Assembly (NCBI GenBank): GCA_965277745.1
Contig: OZ255837.1
Span: 1,302,001 to 1,366,000, forward strand
Reading direction: 5' to 3'
DNA length: 64,000 bases
DNA from: G965277745 sp965277745
Lineage (GTDB): Bacteria; Pseudomonadota; Gammaproteobacteria; Cardiobacteriales; Cardiobacteriaceae
Shown here piece after piece: positions 34,899 to 44,161 of the stretch. The position numbers and the translations under genes were made by a program. Within the stretch, counting starts at the first letter, position 1; each line of letters begins with the position of its first letter. Under the pieces are notes generated by a model. That model did not search any database, had not been told where the DNA came from, and saw only the letters and a list, made by a program, of their open reading frames with translations.

Positions 34899-35959
34899 TG
34901 AGGAATTCCGCTATCAACGATCGTAAACGCGAACACCTCGTGGCGATTGCCCGCGACAAAGATATCGAACGCGATCAGGGCGGCTTCACCGACTTGCACT
35001 TGACGCACCGTGCGCTGCCGGAAATCAACTATGACGATATCGATACCCGCTGTCGTTTTCTCGGTAAAACCCTCTCCTTTCCTTTGCTCATTTCCTCGAT
35101 GACCGGCGGCAACGACCGGAGAATCCGCCACATCAACTACAATCTGGCGGCGGCCGCGGAAACTTGCCAGGTCGCGATGGCGGTCGGTTCGCAACGTGTC
35201 ATGATCGATGACAAAGGCGCTCGGGAAAGTTTCGCCTTACGTGAGCGCGCGCCGAACACAGTACTGCTAGGCAATCTCGGTGCCATCCAGCTCAATCGCG
35301 GCTTCGCCATCGAAGAATGCCTTCAAGCAGTGGAAATCCTTGCTGCCGATGGTTTGTACCTGCACCTCAATCCGCTTCAGGAAGCGATCCAGCCTGGAGG
35401 GGAGACACAATTTTCCGGACTCGCCGAAAAAATCGCTGCGATCCAACGTGAACTTAACGTGCCGCTTCTGCTCAAAGAAGTCGGCTGTGGCTTGAGTCCC
35501 GCAGACATCACCCTCGGGATGCGGGCCGGTATTCGTATATTCGATGTGGCAGGGCGTGGCGGCACTTCCTGGAGCCGCATCGAATATCATCGCCGCGATG
35601 AAAAAAACGACGATCTCGGTCTCGTATTTCAGGACTGGGGCATAACTACCGTGCAAAGCCTGCAACTTGCGTGGCGCTATCATCGACAGATCACCCTGAT
35701 CGCGAGCGGCGGGATCAGAAACGGCATCGACATGGTCAAAGCCGTCATTTTAGGTGCCAAACTTTGCGGCATCGCCGCGCCGTTGCTTGAGGAAGCGACC
35801 CGCAGCGAAGAGGCGGTAGTGGGGAAAATCCGTAAATTGCGCCGTGAATACCAAACGGCCATGTTCCTGCTGGGCTGCGACAGACATGACGCCTTGTGCG
35901 GGCAAACCCGTTTCTTGCGGGAAAACGCGCCCGGCGACCTCCGCGAGCTGCGGCGCTGA
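34898..35959 (+). CDS. fni: Type 2 isopentenyl-diphosphate delta-isomerase
   Basis: An FMN- and NADPH-dependent TIM-barrel enzyme of 353 residues interconverting IPP and DMAPP. Diagnostic stretches are RKREHL at the N-terminus, PLLISSMTGG, QRVMI, HLNPLQEAIQPGG, the FMN-phosphate site VAGRGGTSWS and ASGGIRNGID. Type 2 isomerases typically accompany bacterial mevalonate operons. The start overlaps the reductase stop by one base. Confidence 0.95.
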   Translation: MRNSAINDRKREHLVAIARDKDIERDQGGFTDLHLTHRALPEINYDDIDTRCRFLGKTLSFPLLISSMTGGNDRRIRHINYNLAAAAETCQVAMAVGSQRVMIDDKGARESFALRERAPNTVLLGNLGAIQLNRGFAIEECLQAVEILAADGLYLHLNPLQEAIQPGGETQFSGLAEKIAAIQRELNVPLLLKEVGCGLSPADITLGMRAGIRIFDVAGRGGTSWSRIEYHRRDEKNDDLGLVFQDWGITTVQSLQLAWRYHRQITLIASGGIRNGIDMVKAVILGAKLCGIAAPLLEEATRSEEAVVGKIRKLRREYQTAMFLLGCDRHDALCGQTRFLRENAPGDLRELRR

Positions 35960-36060
35960 ATCATGCCCATGTCAACATTCACCGCCGCCTTTTTGTACCC
36001 ATCGCCCCCCGCCCAAGCGAGCGGAAACGGTCATTTCCTTTCTTCAAACGACGAGCGCTC

Positions 36061-37215
36061 ATGGTTTCGGTCGGCATAGACAAAATTGGCTTTTACATCC
36101 CGCAATATTACGTCTCTCTCCGCGATATCGCCGCGCGCGACGGCGTTGATCCACAGAAATTCCATGCAGGCATCGGTCAGGAACGTTTTGCCATCGCCCC
36201 GCATGACGAAGACATTGTCACCCTTGCCGCCAATGCCGGCGAAGCGCTACTCGATAAAGCGGACAAAGCGGTGATCGACACCGTACTGCTCGCCACCGAA
36301 AGCGGCGTCGATCAGTCCAAATCGGCGGCCATCTATGTACACAAGCTCCTTTCTCTTTCGCCGAACTGTCGCGCCCTCGAGTTGAAACAAGCCTGTTACA
36401 GCGCCACCGCCGGCTTGCGTATGGCCTGCGATTACGTCGCCCGCAATCCGCTGCGCAAAGTGCTCCTGCTCGCGAGCGACCTGTCGCGCTATGATCTTTA
36501 TTCTGCCGCCGAAGCGACCCAGGGCTGCGCGGCGGTCGCCATGCTGATCGCGGCGAATCCACGCGTTGCCTTTTGCGGTGAGATCAGCGGTTGTTATACC
36601 GAGGACGTCATGGATTTTTGGCGCCCCAATGCCCGCCACACGCCGCTCGTCGATGGCAAATTCTCCACCCTGGCTTACCTGCGTGCGGCGGAAGAAGCCT
36701 ATAAGGACTACGAGCGTCGAGGCGGCTTGGCATTCGCCGATTTCGCGCAGTATTGCTATCATCTGCCATTTTCCAAAATGGGTATCAAAGCGCACCGCCT
36801 GCTATGCCGTCTGAACCGGATCAAGGTCGATGCCACGCGCCTCGACGCCGGCTTGGTTTACAATCGTCAAATCGGTAACAGTTACACCGCCGCCTTGTAT
36901 CTCAGCCTGTGCTCGGCGCTCGACAACCGCGACGACCTCGGTGGCAAAAATCTCGCCATGTTCAGCTATGGTTCGGGTTGCGTCGCCGAATTCTTTTGCC
37001 TTACCGTGAAACCGGATTACCACGCCATGCGACGGAAAGCCCATCATGAACAATTGCTCGAAGCGCGCGGTAAACTTTCCAATGAACAATACGAAACTTT
37101 CTGGCATCGCCTTGATTTGGGTGATGTCGCCACCCTTTCCCTGCCGCGCCACAGCCGCGGTACGTTCCGCTTCACCGGCATCGACGGGTATAAACGCCGC
37201 TACGTTCGCCAATGA
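36061..37215 (+). CDS. mvaS: Hydroxymethylglutaryl-CoA synthase
   Basis: Condenses acetyl-CoA with acetoacetyl-CoA to HMG-CoA. The 384-residue thiolase-fold protein has the nucleophile Cys112 in ELKQACYSATAGL, Glu80 in LLATESGVDQSK and His234 in YHLPFSKMG, which is the complete active site. The ATG at 36061 fits the family start (VSVGIDKIGFYIP); earlier in-frame codons would give an unrelated tail. The stop overlaps the next gene by four bases. A thiolase to make acetoacetyl-CoA is not in the window. Confidence 0.95.
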   Translation: MVSVGIDKIGFYIPQYYVSLRDIAARDGVDPQKFHAGIGQERFAIAPHDEDIVTLAANAGEALLDKADKAVIDTVLLATESGVDQSKSAAIYVHKLLSLSPNCRALELKQACYSATAGLRMACDYVARNPLRKVLLLASDLSRYDLYSAAEATQGCAAVAMLIAANPRVAFCGEISGCYTEDVMDFWRPNARHTPLVDGKFSTLAYLRAAEEAYKDYERRGGLAFADFAQYCYHLPFSKMGIKAHRLLCRLNRIKVDATRLDAGLVYNRQIGNSYTAALYLSLCSALDNRDDLGGKNLAMFSYGSGCVAEFFCLTVKPDYHAMRRKAHHEQLLEARGKLSNEQYETFWHRLDLGDVATLSLPRHSRGTFRFTGIDGYKRRYVRQ

Positions 37216-38267
37216 GCTACGCCGCGCGTTCTCCGGGAAAGCTTATCTTGAGTGGTGAACATGCCGTCGTTTATGGCATGCCGGCGATCGTCGCCGCCAT
37301 CGCCCGTTATACCACCGTGCGCTTTTATTCGATCCACCGCAGCCGCAGTCTGCGCACCGTACTGAAAGGCATTGGCAGCGGGCGCAGTTTTCCCTTGGCG
37401 GCGCTCGATCACTTGCACGATCTCCTTGATAGGCGTTTCGACCGCTTTCGAGACGGCGACCTGCCGATCAAAAACATCCTGCGACGCCCCGATGACCTCA
37501 TCCTTTATACCCTGGCCCAGCTTGTTCGGCAATTACCGCTGCCTGGGCGTATTTCCCGCGGCTTGCCGATGCCCGGCCGTCTGCACAGCGAGAGCGAACT
37601 CCCGCTTGGTGCTGGCATGGGTTCTTCCGCGGCAGTCATCGCCGCCACTGTGGTGCTCTACGAACATTTGCTCGGCAAACCCCTCTCGCTTGAAGAACGT
37701 TTTCAACGCATCCGTTTTTGCGAGCGCCTCCAGCACGGCAACGGCAGTGCCATCGATGCCGCCGCCGTGACCTACGGCGGCGTTCACCGCCTTGATCGGC
37801 AGATTCCCCAGGCGCTCGATCTCGGCTTGACCGATTGGTACTGGATCTCAAGTGGCATTCCCGACAGCAGTACCGGGGAATGCGTAGCCAGTGTCCGCAC
37901 CCGTTTCGCCAAGGATGACGCCCTCTGGAGGGCTTTTCGCGACTGCACGGAAGCGATCGTTGCAGCGTTGCAACGGCGCCGTTCGCCGGCAGATGCACTG
38001 CGTGAAAATCACGCTTTGTTAAAACGTATCGGCGTTGTTCCAGAAGCCACTACACGCCTGATCGAGCGCATTGAGCGCGCGGGGGGGAGTGCGAAGATCA
38101 GCGGCGCCGGCAGTATCCGTGGGGAGAAGGGCGGCATCGTCATTGCCTGGCATCCGAACGCCGGGACCTTTCAAGAGTCGATCGCCCGACAGCTTCCCGA
38201 ACATTCCTGGGGAAAAATTCTCGTTGCCCCGCAAGGCGCCTGCCTGCTCGCCGACGATAGCGTGTAA
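37212..38267 (+). CDS. GHMP kinase, probable mevalonate kinase
   Basis: A 351-residue GHMP kinase with the start ARSPGKLILSGEHAVVYGMP typical of mevalonate kinases (residues 5-24), the ATP loop LPLGAGMGSSAAV (130-142), HGNGSAIDAAAVTYGG (175-190) corresponding to HGxxSGIDN in mevalonate kinase, and the KISGAGS motif 3. The central insertion (about 55-115) is longer than in its neighbour. It phosphorylates mevalonate most likely; a phosphomevalonate role cannot be excluded because the downstream kinase has the same N-terminal signature. Confidence 0.78.
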   Translation: MSYAARSPGKLILSGEHAVVYGMPAIVAAIARYTTVRFYSIHRSRSLRTVLKGIGSGRSFPLAALDHLHDLLDRRFDRFRDGDLPIKNILRRPDDLILYTLAQLVRQLPLPGRISRGLPMPGRLHSESELPLGAGMGSSAAVIAATVVLYEHLLGKPLSLEERFQRIRFCERLQHGNGSAIDAAAVTYGGVHRLDRQIPQALDLGLTDWYWISSGIPDSSTGECVASVRTRFAKDDALWRAFRDCTEAIVAALQRRRSPADALRENHALLKRIGVVPEATTRLIERIERAGGSAKISGAGSIRGEKGGIVIAWHPNAGTFQESIARQLPEHSWGKILVAPQGACLLADDSV

Positions 38268-38343
38268 GGCATCACGAGGTAGCGGTTTTTCACCGAGCTT
38301 TGCAGACGCTACAATAGACTGTCTTTGCGTCTTTGGTTCCTGC

Positions 38344-39249
38344 ATGACCCTCACCGCGAGCGCCCCCGGCTCCATCATGATTAGCGGCGAACACGCTGTG
38401 GTCTATGGCCATCCCGCCATTGTCGCGGCGATTACGCCGCGCGTTTTCGTTCGCCTCGAAGCGAATGGCGACGGTAAACTGCGCATTCACAGCACGCTTG
38501 GCGAGTACGAAAGCGATATAGGGAAACGGGTCCCCGACGAGCGTCTGCGCTTCGTCCTCGCCTGTTTTACCCACTATCCGCAAGACAGCGGGATCACCCT
38601 GGAGATCGACAGCCGGATCGATCCCACCTTGGGGCACGGCAGTTCGGCGGCGGTAACCGTCGCCACGCTTGCGGTGCTCGCGCGCCACAGCGGCTTTGCG
38701 CTCTCTCTGCCTACCCTGCATCGGCAGGCATGGCAAATCGTCCGCCACGTGCAGGAACGCGGCAGCGGTGCCGATCTCGCCGCCAGCCTGTGCGGCGGGA
38801 TGGTAGCCTATCACAATCACCCGCAAGTGCGTATCGACCCGCTTCCCTTGCCGCCGGCGATGATCAGTCTTTCCTACTGTGGCTATAAAACCGCGACGGC
38901 GAAAGTCCTCGCCCTGATCGTCGAGCGCATGCGTCAGGCGCCCGAACGATATCGACAGCTTTACCGCAAAATGGGCGATAGCGCGCAAGTGGCGATCGGT
39001 GCCGCCCGGCAACGTGACTGGCCGGCTTTTTATCGCGCGCTGAATCGCTATGCAAACTATATGCGCCGCCTCGGCGTGTGCGATGCAACCCTTGCCGACA
39101 TGCTCAGCGCCGCGCGGGCACATCGCGATACCGAAGCAAGCAAGATCAGCGGCAGTGGTCTCGGCGACGCCATCGTGACTTTCTCGCAAACGCTACCGCC
39201 GCATCACCATGCTATCACGATCGCCGAAAAGGGATTACGCTTCTCATGA
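38344..39249 (+). CDS. Second GHMP kinase, probable phosphomevalonate kinase
   Basis: A 301-residue GHMP kinase with an N-terminus very like the preceding gene (SAPGSIMISGEHAVVYGHPA), the ATP loop LGHGSSAAV (96-104) and motif 3 KISGSGLGDA. The middle reads RGSGADLAASLCGGMVAY, closer to the GSGxDxA pattern of phosphomevalonate kinases than to the HGxxSxID of mevalonate kinases. The operon needs one such activity, which supports the call. The ATG at 38344 lies 76 bases after the first kinase, the largest internal gap of the operon after the fni-mvaS gap. Confidence 0.7.
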   Translation: MTLTASAPGSIMISGEHAVVYGHPAIVAAITPRVFVRLEANGDGKLRIHSTLGEYESDIGKRVPDERLRFVLACFTHYPQDSGITLEIDSRIDPTLGHGSSAAVTVATLAVLARHSGFALSLPTLHRQAWQIVRHVQERGSGADLAASLCGGMVAYHNHPQVRIDPLPLPPAMISLSYCGYKTATAKVLALIVERMRQAPERYRQLYRKMGDSAQVAIGAARQRDWPAFYRALNRYANYMRRLGVCDATLADMLSAARAHRDTEASKISGSGLGDAIVTFSQTLPPHHHAITIAEKGLRFS

Positions 39250-40259
39250 AAACCGCGACCGCCTACGCGCCGGCCAATATTGCCCTGGCGAAATACTGGG
39301 GCAAACGCTACGGCCGTCTCAATTTGCCGATGAACGGCAGTCTTTCCATCTCGCTCGGCACCTTGGGGACGCGCACCACCATCGACGCCGCGGATCACGA
39401 CAGTCTCACTCTGAATGGACAAGCGGTGGAAAAAGAAAGCGCCTTTGCCCGTCGGCTCTGGGCGTTCGTTGCCCGCTTCGTGCCTGATCGCAAGCAAAAA
39501 ATCGCTATCGCCACCGTCAACTCCATCCCCACCGCCGCCGGACTTGCGTCGAGCGCCTCCGGTTTCGCCGCGCTCGTTCTCGCCCTTGATCGTTTCTTTG
39601 CGTGGGGCTTGAGCGCTCGCGAGCTTTCCATCCGTGCCCGTTGCGGCAGCGGCAGCGCCTGCCGCTCGCTGTGGCACGGTTTCGTCGAATGGCGCCGTGG
39701 CGAAGCGCAGGACGGAAGTGATTCCTATGCCTTTCCCCTTCGCGGCGATTGGCGAGCGCTGCGCATTGCCGTGGTGGCGGTAAGTCGCGCGGAGAAAAAG
39801 CTCTCCTCGAGAGACGCCATGCAGCATACGCTTGACACCTCTCCGTTGTATCCCCTATGGCCTGTGCAGGCTGAGCGCGATCTCGCCACGATCCGCGAAG
39901 CGATAAGGGCCGAAGATTTTCCGACCCTGGGGAAAACCGCCGAAGCCAACGCGTTGATGATGCACGCCACCCTGCTCGCCGCCCGCCCGGTATTTTGTTA
40001 TTGGCAGACAGAAACGCTCGCGGTGTTGCAAAAGGTGTGGCGGTTGCGCGAAGAAGGGCTCGCCGTCTATGCGACGCTGGACGCCGGCGCGAATGTGAAA
40101 CTGCTCTTCACTTCTGCGGATGCTGAGGCGATCGTCACCACCTTCCCTACGGCGATCCGGGTGGATCCCTTTACGAGCGGGATAAGAAACGAAGAGAACG
40201 CGCTCGAGGATGACGATCGTCCGCGACGCTCAACCGGGGAGCGCAGTCCCGATGCTTGA
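39246..40259 (+). CDS. mvaD: Diphosphomevalonate decarboxylase
   Basis: A GHMP-fold enzyme of 337 residues that converts mevalonate diphosphate to IPP with ATP. Signatures: YAPANIALAKYWGKR (7-21), VNSIPTAAGLASSASGFAAL (91-110) and RCGSGSACRSLWHGFVEW (132-149), with the catalytic Asp in ATLDAGANVKLL. The start overlaps the second kinase stop as ATGA. The C-terminal 30 residues are charged and low-complexity. It closes the operon, with the next gene convergent. Confidence 0.94.
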   Translation: MKTATAYAPANIALAKYWGKRYGRLNLPMNGSLSISLGTLGTRTTIDAADHDSLTLNGQAVEKESAFARRLWAFVARFVPDRKQKIAIATVNSIPTAAGLASSASGFAALVLALDRFFAWGLSARELSIRARCGSGSACRSLWHGFVEWRRGEAQDGSDSYAFPLRGDWRALRIAVVAVSRAEKKLSSRDAMQHTLDTSPLYPLWPVQAERDLATIREAIRAEDFPTLGKTAEANALMMHATLLAARPVFCYWQTETLAVLQKVWRLREEGLAVYATLDAGANVKLLFTSADAEAIVTTFPTAIRVDPFTSGIRNEENALEDDDRPRRSTGERSPDA

Positions 40260-40260
40260 T

Positions 40261-40800
40261 TTATTGTCCTTGGTAAGGCAGAGAGGAGTGGTGTAGATTG
40301 ATTTTCAGATTTCCGTTTTTATCCCTGAAATAGGCGAAGCTGTATTCCGCCTTGATTTCTTTTCCGTCGGTCTTGGTGAAATAGTATTCCCCCATGGACA
40401 GGGCGGTCTCGCGGTTAGTGATAATGGCTTCGTTTTCAAAGCGAACATGGTTATAGGGTGCCAGTGCAAAGCCTTTGTCTTCATTGATCGAACCGCCGAC
40501 AAAATAAGACAAGGCCGCCTCTTTGTTCGCTCGAAACGGATGCTTGCTAGCCAGGGTCGGCTTGAATAAAACGATGCCTTCGCCATACCCGTAGAGGCGA
40601 TCAATGGCCTCCATCGCCGCCTGTTTCGGCTCTTCGGCGCGGCCGATGGTAACGATCGCCTCCCCCCAGTTTTTTTGGACGGCCAACACCTCGTCTTTTG
40701 TGAGCGGATTTTCACAAGAGAGTTCTTTCGCCATAACCAAGGGAGCAGCGCCCATCATGAGTACCTTATTGATTGACCGAGTTAGGCAAATATATACCAT
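40261..40800 (-). CDS. Secreted NTF2-like protein of unknown function
   Basis: A 179-residue protein with a probable N-terminal signal sequence (hydrophobic KVLMMGAAPLVMA). The domain is rich in LYGYGEGIVLFKPTLA, SYFVGGSINEDKGFALAPYN, MGEYYFTKTDGKEIKAEYSF and ends LHHSSLPY. The pattern resembles SnoaL/NTF2-like proteins sometimes annotated as phosphoribosyl-AMP cyclohydrolase; I doubt that enzymatic label. It ends one base after the mvaD stop, convergent. Confidence 0.65.
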   Translation of the reverse strand: MVYICLTRSINKVLMMGAAPLVMAKELSCENPLTKDEVLAVQKNWGEAIVTIGRAEEPKQAAMEAIDRLYGYGEGIVLFKPTLASKHPFRANKEAALSYFVGGSINEDKGFALAPYNHVRFENEAIITNRETALSMGEYYFTKTDGKEIKAEYSFAYFRDKNGNLKINLHHSSLPYQGQ

Positions 40801-41107
40801 GAAAATACTCTTTATGAGAGTAATTTATTTTAATTTTCTCGATTGAAAATATTTTCTGAAATCAAAAGAATGGGATAGTTTCGGTTTTCCCTATGTGGGT
40901 GAGAAGGGTGATTGTCGTCTCTTCGCCGTTTTGCCGCGCTCGTTTTTGGCCGATTCTGGCGTCAATTCCCTTCCCTTCATCATCGCTTGCTTCGTGTGCC
41001 GGCTCGGTGTTCGATGAACGCTCGCTTGAGATACGGGTGCGAGAGAAAGGAAAGGACGAGAAGTGCTTATAGTCGTCCGCGGGGCCACGATATCGACGAA
41101 AAATACC
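40801..41107. other. Spacer between pabBC and the NTF2-like gene
   Basis: About 307 bases with no supported gene. The left 50 bases are AT-rich and could carry the promoter of the NTF2-like gene, but I see no well-spaced hexamers. Confidence 0.35.
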
Positions 41108-42898
41108 TTATTTCGGATAGGGAAGCAAGGTCACCTGCACAATGCCGCGCAGACTGTTGGTCAACAGGATTTTTTCCGCCTTCAGCACGTCCTTTCGCTG
41201 CAGACGGCTTTCGTGAATGCGCGTTGCACCGATCAGAGCCGGGTGTCGCAGCACATGGGCGCGCATGACGCCGGGGATAATATCGAGGGTGAACGCCGGG
41301 GTGTGCCACTTTCCCTCAAGAAGAACGAAAACGTTGCTGCGCCCCCCTTCGAGCAATTCACCGTTCCTGTTGAAGAGCAAGGCGTCGAAGGCGTTGTGAC
41401 TTTCCGCGAACCGCCATGCTCGGTCAAGAGGGGCGCGACGGGTGGTTTTGAAGCGGCGCAGCGGATCACGATTCGTGAGCGCCTCGGCAGCGAGCAGAAC
41501 ATGCGGCGGCGCTTGTGCCGGGGAAAGTGGAAATACCTTCACTTTAAGGCGTTCCGCACTCAGTCGGAGTTGCAGGCGCGACTTGGCGGCAGTTCCCTGC
41601 CGCGGGAGTTTTTCGGCGATCATTGTCCGCAGTTCGACAAGCGGCGGCGGTGCGGGCAGGCCGAGGGAATGTGCGCTCTCTTGCAAGCGGCGGTGATGTC
41701 TTTCCAGGCGATGGATCGCGCCGTTTTCCACCAGCAGGGTTTCTATCAGGGCGAGCGTCGGCGGCAGATGGAGAAAGGCCGCCTTGGTTTGACATTCTCG
41801 ATATTCGCCATCGGCGGTGCTGTCGATGGTGATACCGCCGCCGACGCCGAAACGGGCTTTGTTTCCGTCGATGCATAGGGTGCGGATCGCGACATTGAAT
41901 TTTCCGCAAATATGGTCACCGTCGGGTTCAAGATAACCGATAGCACCGGTATAGAGGCCGCGCGGACAGCCTTCGATTTCATTGATTACTTGCATTGCCA
42001 TCCGTTTCGGCGCACCGGTGATTGAGCCGCAGGGAAAGGTGGCGCGGATGATCTCCGCTATGGTTACCGATCTGCGCGGTTTTGCTTCGATTTTGCTGGT
42101 CATCTGGAGTATCTTTCCGTAGTCGGCGACATGAAATGGTGCGCGTACGTGGATACTGTGCGGTTGAGCGATTTTTGCCAAGTCACTGCGTAGAAGATCG
42201 ACGATCATCGCGTTCTCCGCGCAGTTTTTGGGGTCTTTGGCCAGTTTACGGATCGCCGCGGGAAGATCTTCGTCACGCAAGGGGCGCGGGGCGGTACCTT
42301 TCATCGGTTCGGTACGGATGTTTCCTTTTTCGAGAGACCAAAAGCACTCCGGCGACAGACACAGGGTGTGACCGTCTTCGGGATGCGCCATGAACGCGGC
42401 ATATGGCGCGTTTTGGTGGGTGCGCAGGGCGGCGTAAAGTAACAGGGGATCGCCGGAGAAATCCGCCTCAAGGATGTCGGTGTAGTTGGCTTGGTAGAGA
42501 TCGCCAGCGCGGATGCGCGCACGGATACGGGCGATGGCTTGGTCGTAGCGGCATTTGTCGCGGCGATAAGAGGAATTGATCAAAAGACCCCGTAACGCAC
42601 CGCGATTTTCGCTTAGGTAGCGGCTGAAGAAGCGTTTCTGACCTTGTGAATCGAGTCGCTCGTAGTTGCGGTACCAGTCGATGTGAAGATTTGCCGGTCG
42701 CCCCGGCAAGTGGTTCAGTGAATAGCCGAACTCATAGGGAATGCGTAGTGTGCAGTGAAGATTGTCTGCCCAGCCTTTATAGAGCAATGCATCAAGGGTG
42801 TCGAGCGCCTCGGCGGCAAGAGACTCGCGGTGCACGAAGTCGTGATAATGTCGGGCACGACCGTCACGGATGTTATCGAGCAGGACGAATGGCGTCAT
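41108..42898 (-). CDS. pabB: Fused aminodeoxychorismate synthase component I / 4-amino-4-deoxychorismate lyase
   Basis: A 596-residue bifunctional protein for p-aminobenzoate (folate) synthesis. Residues about 1-385 are the chorismate-binding domain: LYQANYT, EPMKGTAPRP, ENAMIVDLLRSDL, FPCGSITGAPKRMAM and FGVGGGITIDS. Residues about 390-596 are a PLP-dependent lyase of the class IV aminotransferase fold: ETLLVENGAIHRLERH and ELLEGGRSNVFV. The amidotransferase pabA is not nearby. The ATG at 42898 overlaps the end of the upstream MFS gene by 26 bases. The fusion is known in other bacteria. Confidence 0.9.
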   Translation of the reverse strand: MTPFVLLDNIRDGRARHYHDFVHRESLAAEALDTLDALLYKGWADNLHCTLRIPYEFGYSLNHLPGRPANLHIDWYRNYERLDSQGQKRFFSRYLSENRGALRGLLINSSYRRDKCRYDQAIARIRARIRAGDLYQANYTDILEADFSGDPLLLYAALRTHQNAPYAAFMAHPEDGHTLCLSPECFWSLEKGNIRTEPMKGTAPRPLRDEDLPAAIRKLAKDPKNCAENAMIVDLLRSDLAKIAQPHSIHVRAPFHVADYGKILQMTSKIEAKPRRSVTIAEIIRATFPCGSITGAPKRMAMQVINEIEGCPRGLYTGAIGYLEPDGDHICGKFNVAIRTLCIDGNKARFGVGGGITIDSTADGEYRECQTKAAFLHLPPTLALIETLLVENGAIHRLERHHRRLQESAHSLGLPAPPPLVELRTMIAEKLPRQGTAAKSRLQLRLSAERLKVKVFPLSPAQAPPHVLLAAEALTNRDPLRRFKTTRRAPLDRAWRFAESHNAFDALLFNRNGELLEGGRSNVFVLLEGKWHTPAFTLDIIPGVMRAHVLRHPALIGATRIHESRLQRKDVLKAEKILLTNSLRGIVQVTLLPYPK

Positions 42899-44048
42899 CG
42901 TTGGGATTGGCTTGTACGGAACTAGGCAGAGTGAGAATCGCCAGCGTCGCGGACAATGAGACAACGAGTAACGTGGCGAGGAAGATGATCTTGCCGTGGT
43001 ATTGGAAAATCAGTCCTGGCAGATACGAGCCGACCACCCCGCCACTGTAGTAAAACATCGTGTAAAAGGCGTTGGTGAGCGATTTCGGATAAGGGCTGTG
43101 AAGGTTCACTTCGGCGATCGCGACGGTGTGGGTAAGAAAAAAAGCGCCGCAGAAGGCGAATAAAACGAAGAAAGTGAGCACCAGGCTGTTCACGAAAAGC
43201 AGCGCCAACGAAGCGAGAAAGACGAGATTGGCGAGCATAAGAGTGCGTTTGGCACCGAATTTGGCGCTGATCTTCGTGCTCAGTAGCGCAATAACGGCAC
43301 TGAAAATGTAACCCGAATAAACGACTCCGGTGACGAAATTTGAGGCGTGGGGGAAGGACTGGCGGAGAAGGAAAGGGAGATAATTGAGCAACGCGACGAA
43401 ACTGCCGAAAGTTGCGTAGATGATCAGTAGTACCGTGGTCACCTTGCGTATTTTCAGCAAGGTGAGCAAATCTTTCAGGCGCGGACGCCGGTAAACATTG
43501 CTTTTTTGTTGCGATGTGGCCAATTTTCTACTGCCCAGAAGCAAAAGGATGGCACCGCTCAGACAAGAAAAGCTCTGCCAGTTCAAGTAGGTATCGAACA
43601 AGCTGCTTAGGAAGCGGCCGCTGAATCCTCCGATGACGGTGAAGGTGACATAAAGAGACAGGGTTTTATGCGGTTTTGTGTTGCCCTTGAGGAGCAAGGT
43701 AATGGTTGCGGTCAAGATGATCGGAATCAGACAACCGCTTAGAAAACGGATCGACAGCAACAAGGGGAAGTGGTAAATCAAGGCGAAAGCGAGGTCGCAT
43801 AAGCCGAGCCCGAGCCATGCGTTTTTCAGCAGTTTTGCCGGATCGGTCTTGGCGAACAGATACTCGTGGAACAGGGGAGACAGCGCCAGCGGAATCAGGG
43901 TCACGGTGGTAAGCAATCCCCCCTCCGAGGCGCTGCGTCCGTACAATGCGGCGAGTGCCGGTTGTAGCGGTTGCGGTAGGTAGAGAGTGATAAAAGTAAA
44001 GAGAATACCGACCAAAAGCAGGAAAGTGTTCTTCTTTTGTTTGTACAT
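42873..44048 (-). CDS. MFS transporter (YnfM-like)
   Basis: A 391-residue major facilitator with twelve membrane helices, starting MYKQKKNTFLLLVGILFTF. It resembles the YnfM/arabinose-efflux-like group; the substrate is unknown. A good promoter precedes it, overlapped by a palindrome. It is divergent from a small ribbon-helix-helix gene that might regulate it. Its end overlaps pabBC, so the two are probably co-transcribed. Confidence 0.87.
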   Translation of the reverse strand: MYKQKKNTFLLLVGILFTFITLYLPQPLQPALAALYGRSASEGGLLTTVTLIPLALSPLFHEYLFAKTDPAKLLKNAWLGLGLCDLAFALIYHFPLLLSIRFLSGCLIPIILTATITLLLKGNTKPHKTLSLYVTFTVIGGFSGRFLSSLFDTYLNWQSFSCLSGAILLLLGSRKLATSQQKSNVYRRPRLKDLLTLLKIRKVTTVLLIIYATFGSFVALLNYLPFLLRQSFPHASNFVTGVVYSGYIFSAVIALLSTKISAKFGAKRTLMLANLVFLASLALLFVNSLVLTFFVLFAFCGAFFLTHTVAIAEVNLHSPYPKSLTNAFYTMFYYSGGVVGSYLPGLIFQYHGKIIFLATLLVVSLSATLAILTLPSSVQANPNDDAIRPAR

Positions 44049-44066
44049 GGTTAATAAAATTAGTTA

Positions 44067-44095
44067 ACTATATCAGTTTAAATAATAATTCCCAA
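44067..44095 (-). promoter_or_regulatory. Promoter of the MFS-pabBC unit
   Basis: On the reverse strand TTGGGA (44095-44090) and TATAGT (44072-44067) are 17 bases apart, and the -10 ends about 20 bases before the ATG. The -35 lies within the palindrome at 44087-44103. Confidence 0.55.
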
Positions 44096-44103
44096 GTGGA
44101 ATT
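44087..44103. promoter_or_regulatory. Candidate operator: AATTCC-5-GGAATT palindrome
   Basis: A perfect six-base inverted repeat with a five-base spacer lies in the divergent gap of the MFS and RHH genes and overlaps the MFS -35. This position would suit repression by a dimeric regulator such as the RHH protein; that link is inference. Confidence 0.45.
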
Positions 44104-44161
44104 TATTTTGCATAAGTTTGTCGTATCGTTAAATTTATGTATGTATGTAAAAGGAGTTGGC

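Noticed and set aside
41063..41878. 271-codon + strand frame
   Set aside because: Antisense shadow of pabBC, no motifs and no ribosome binding site.
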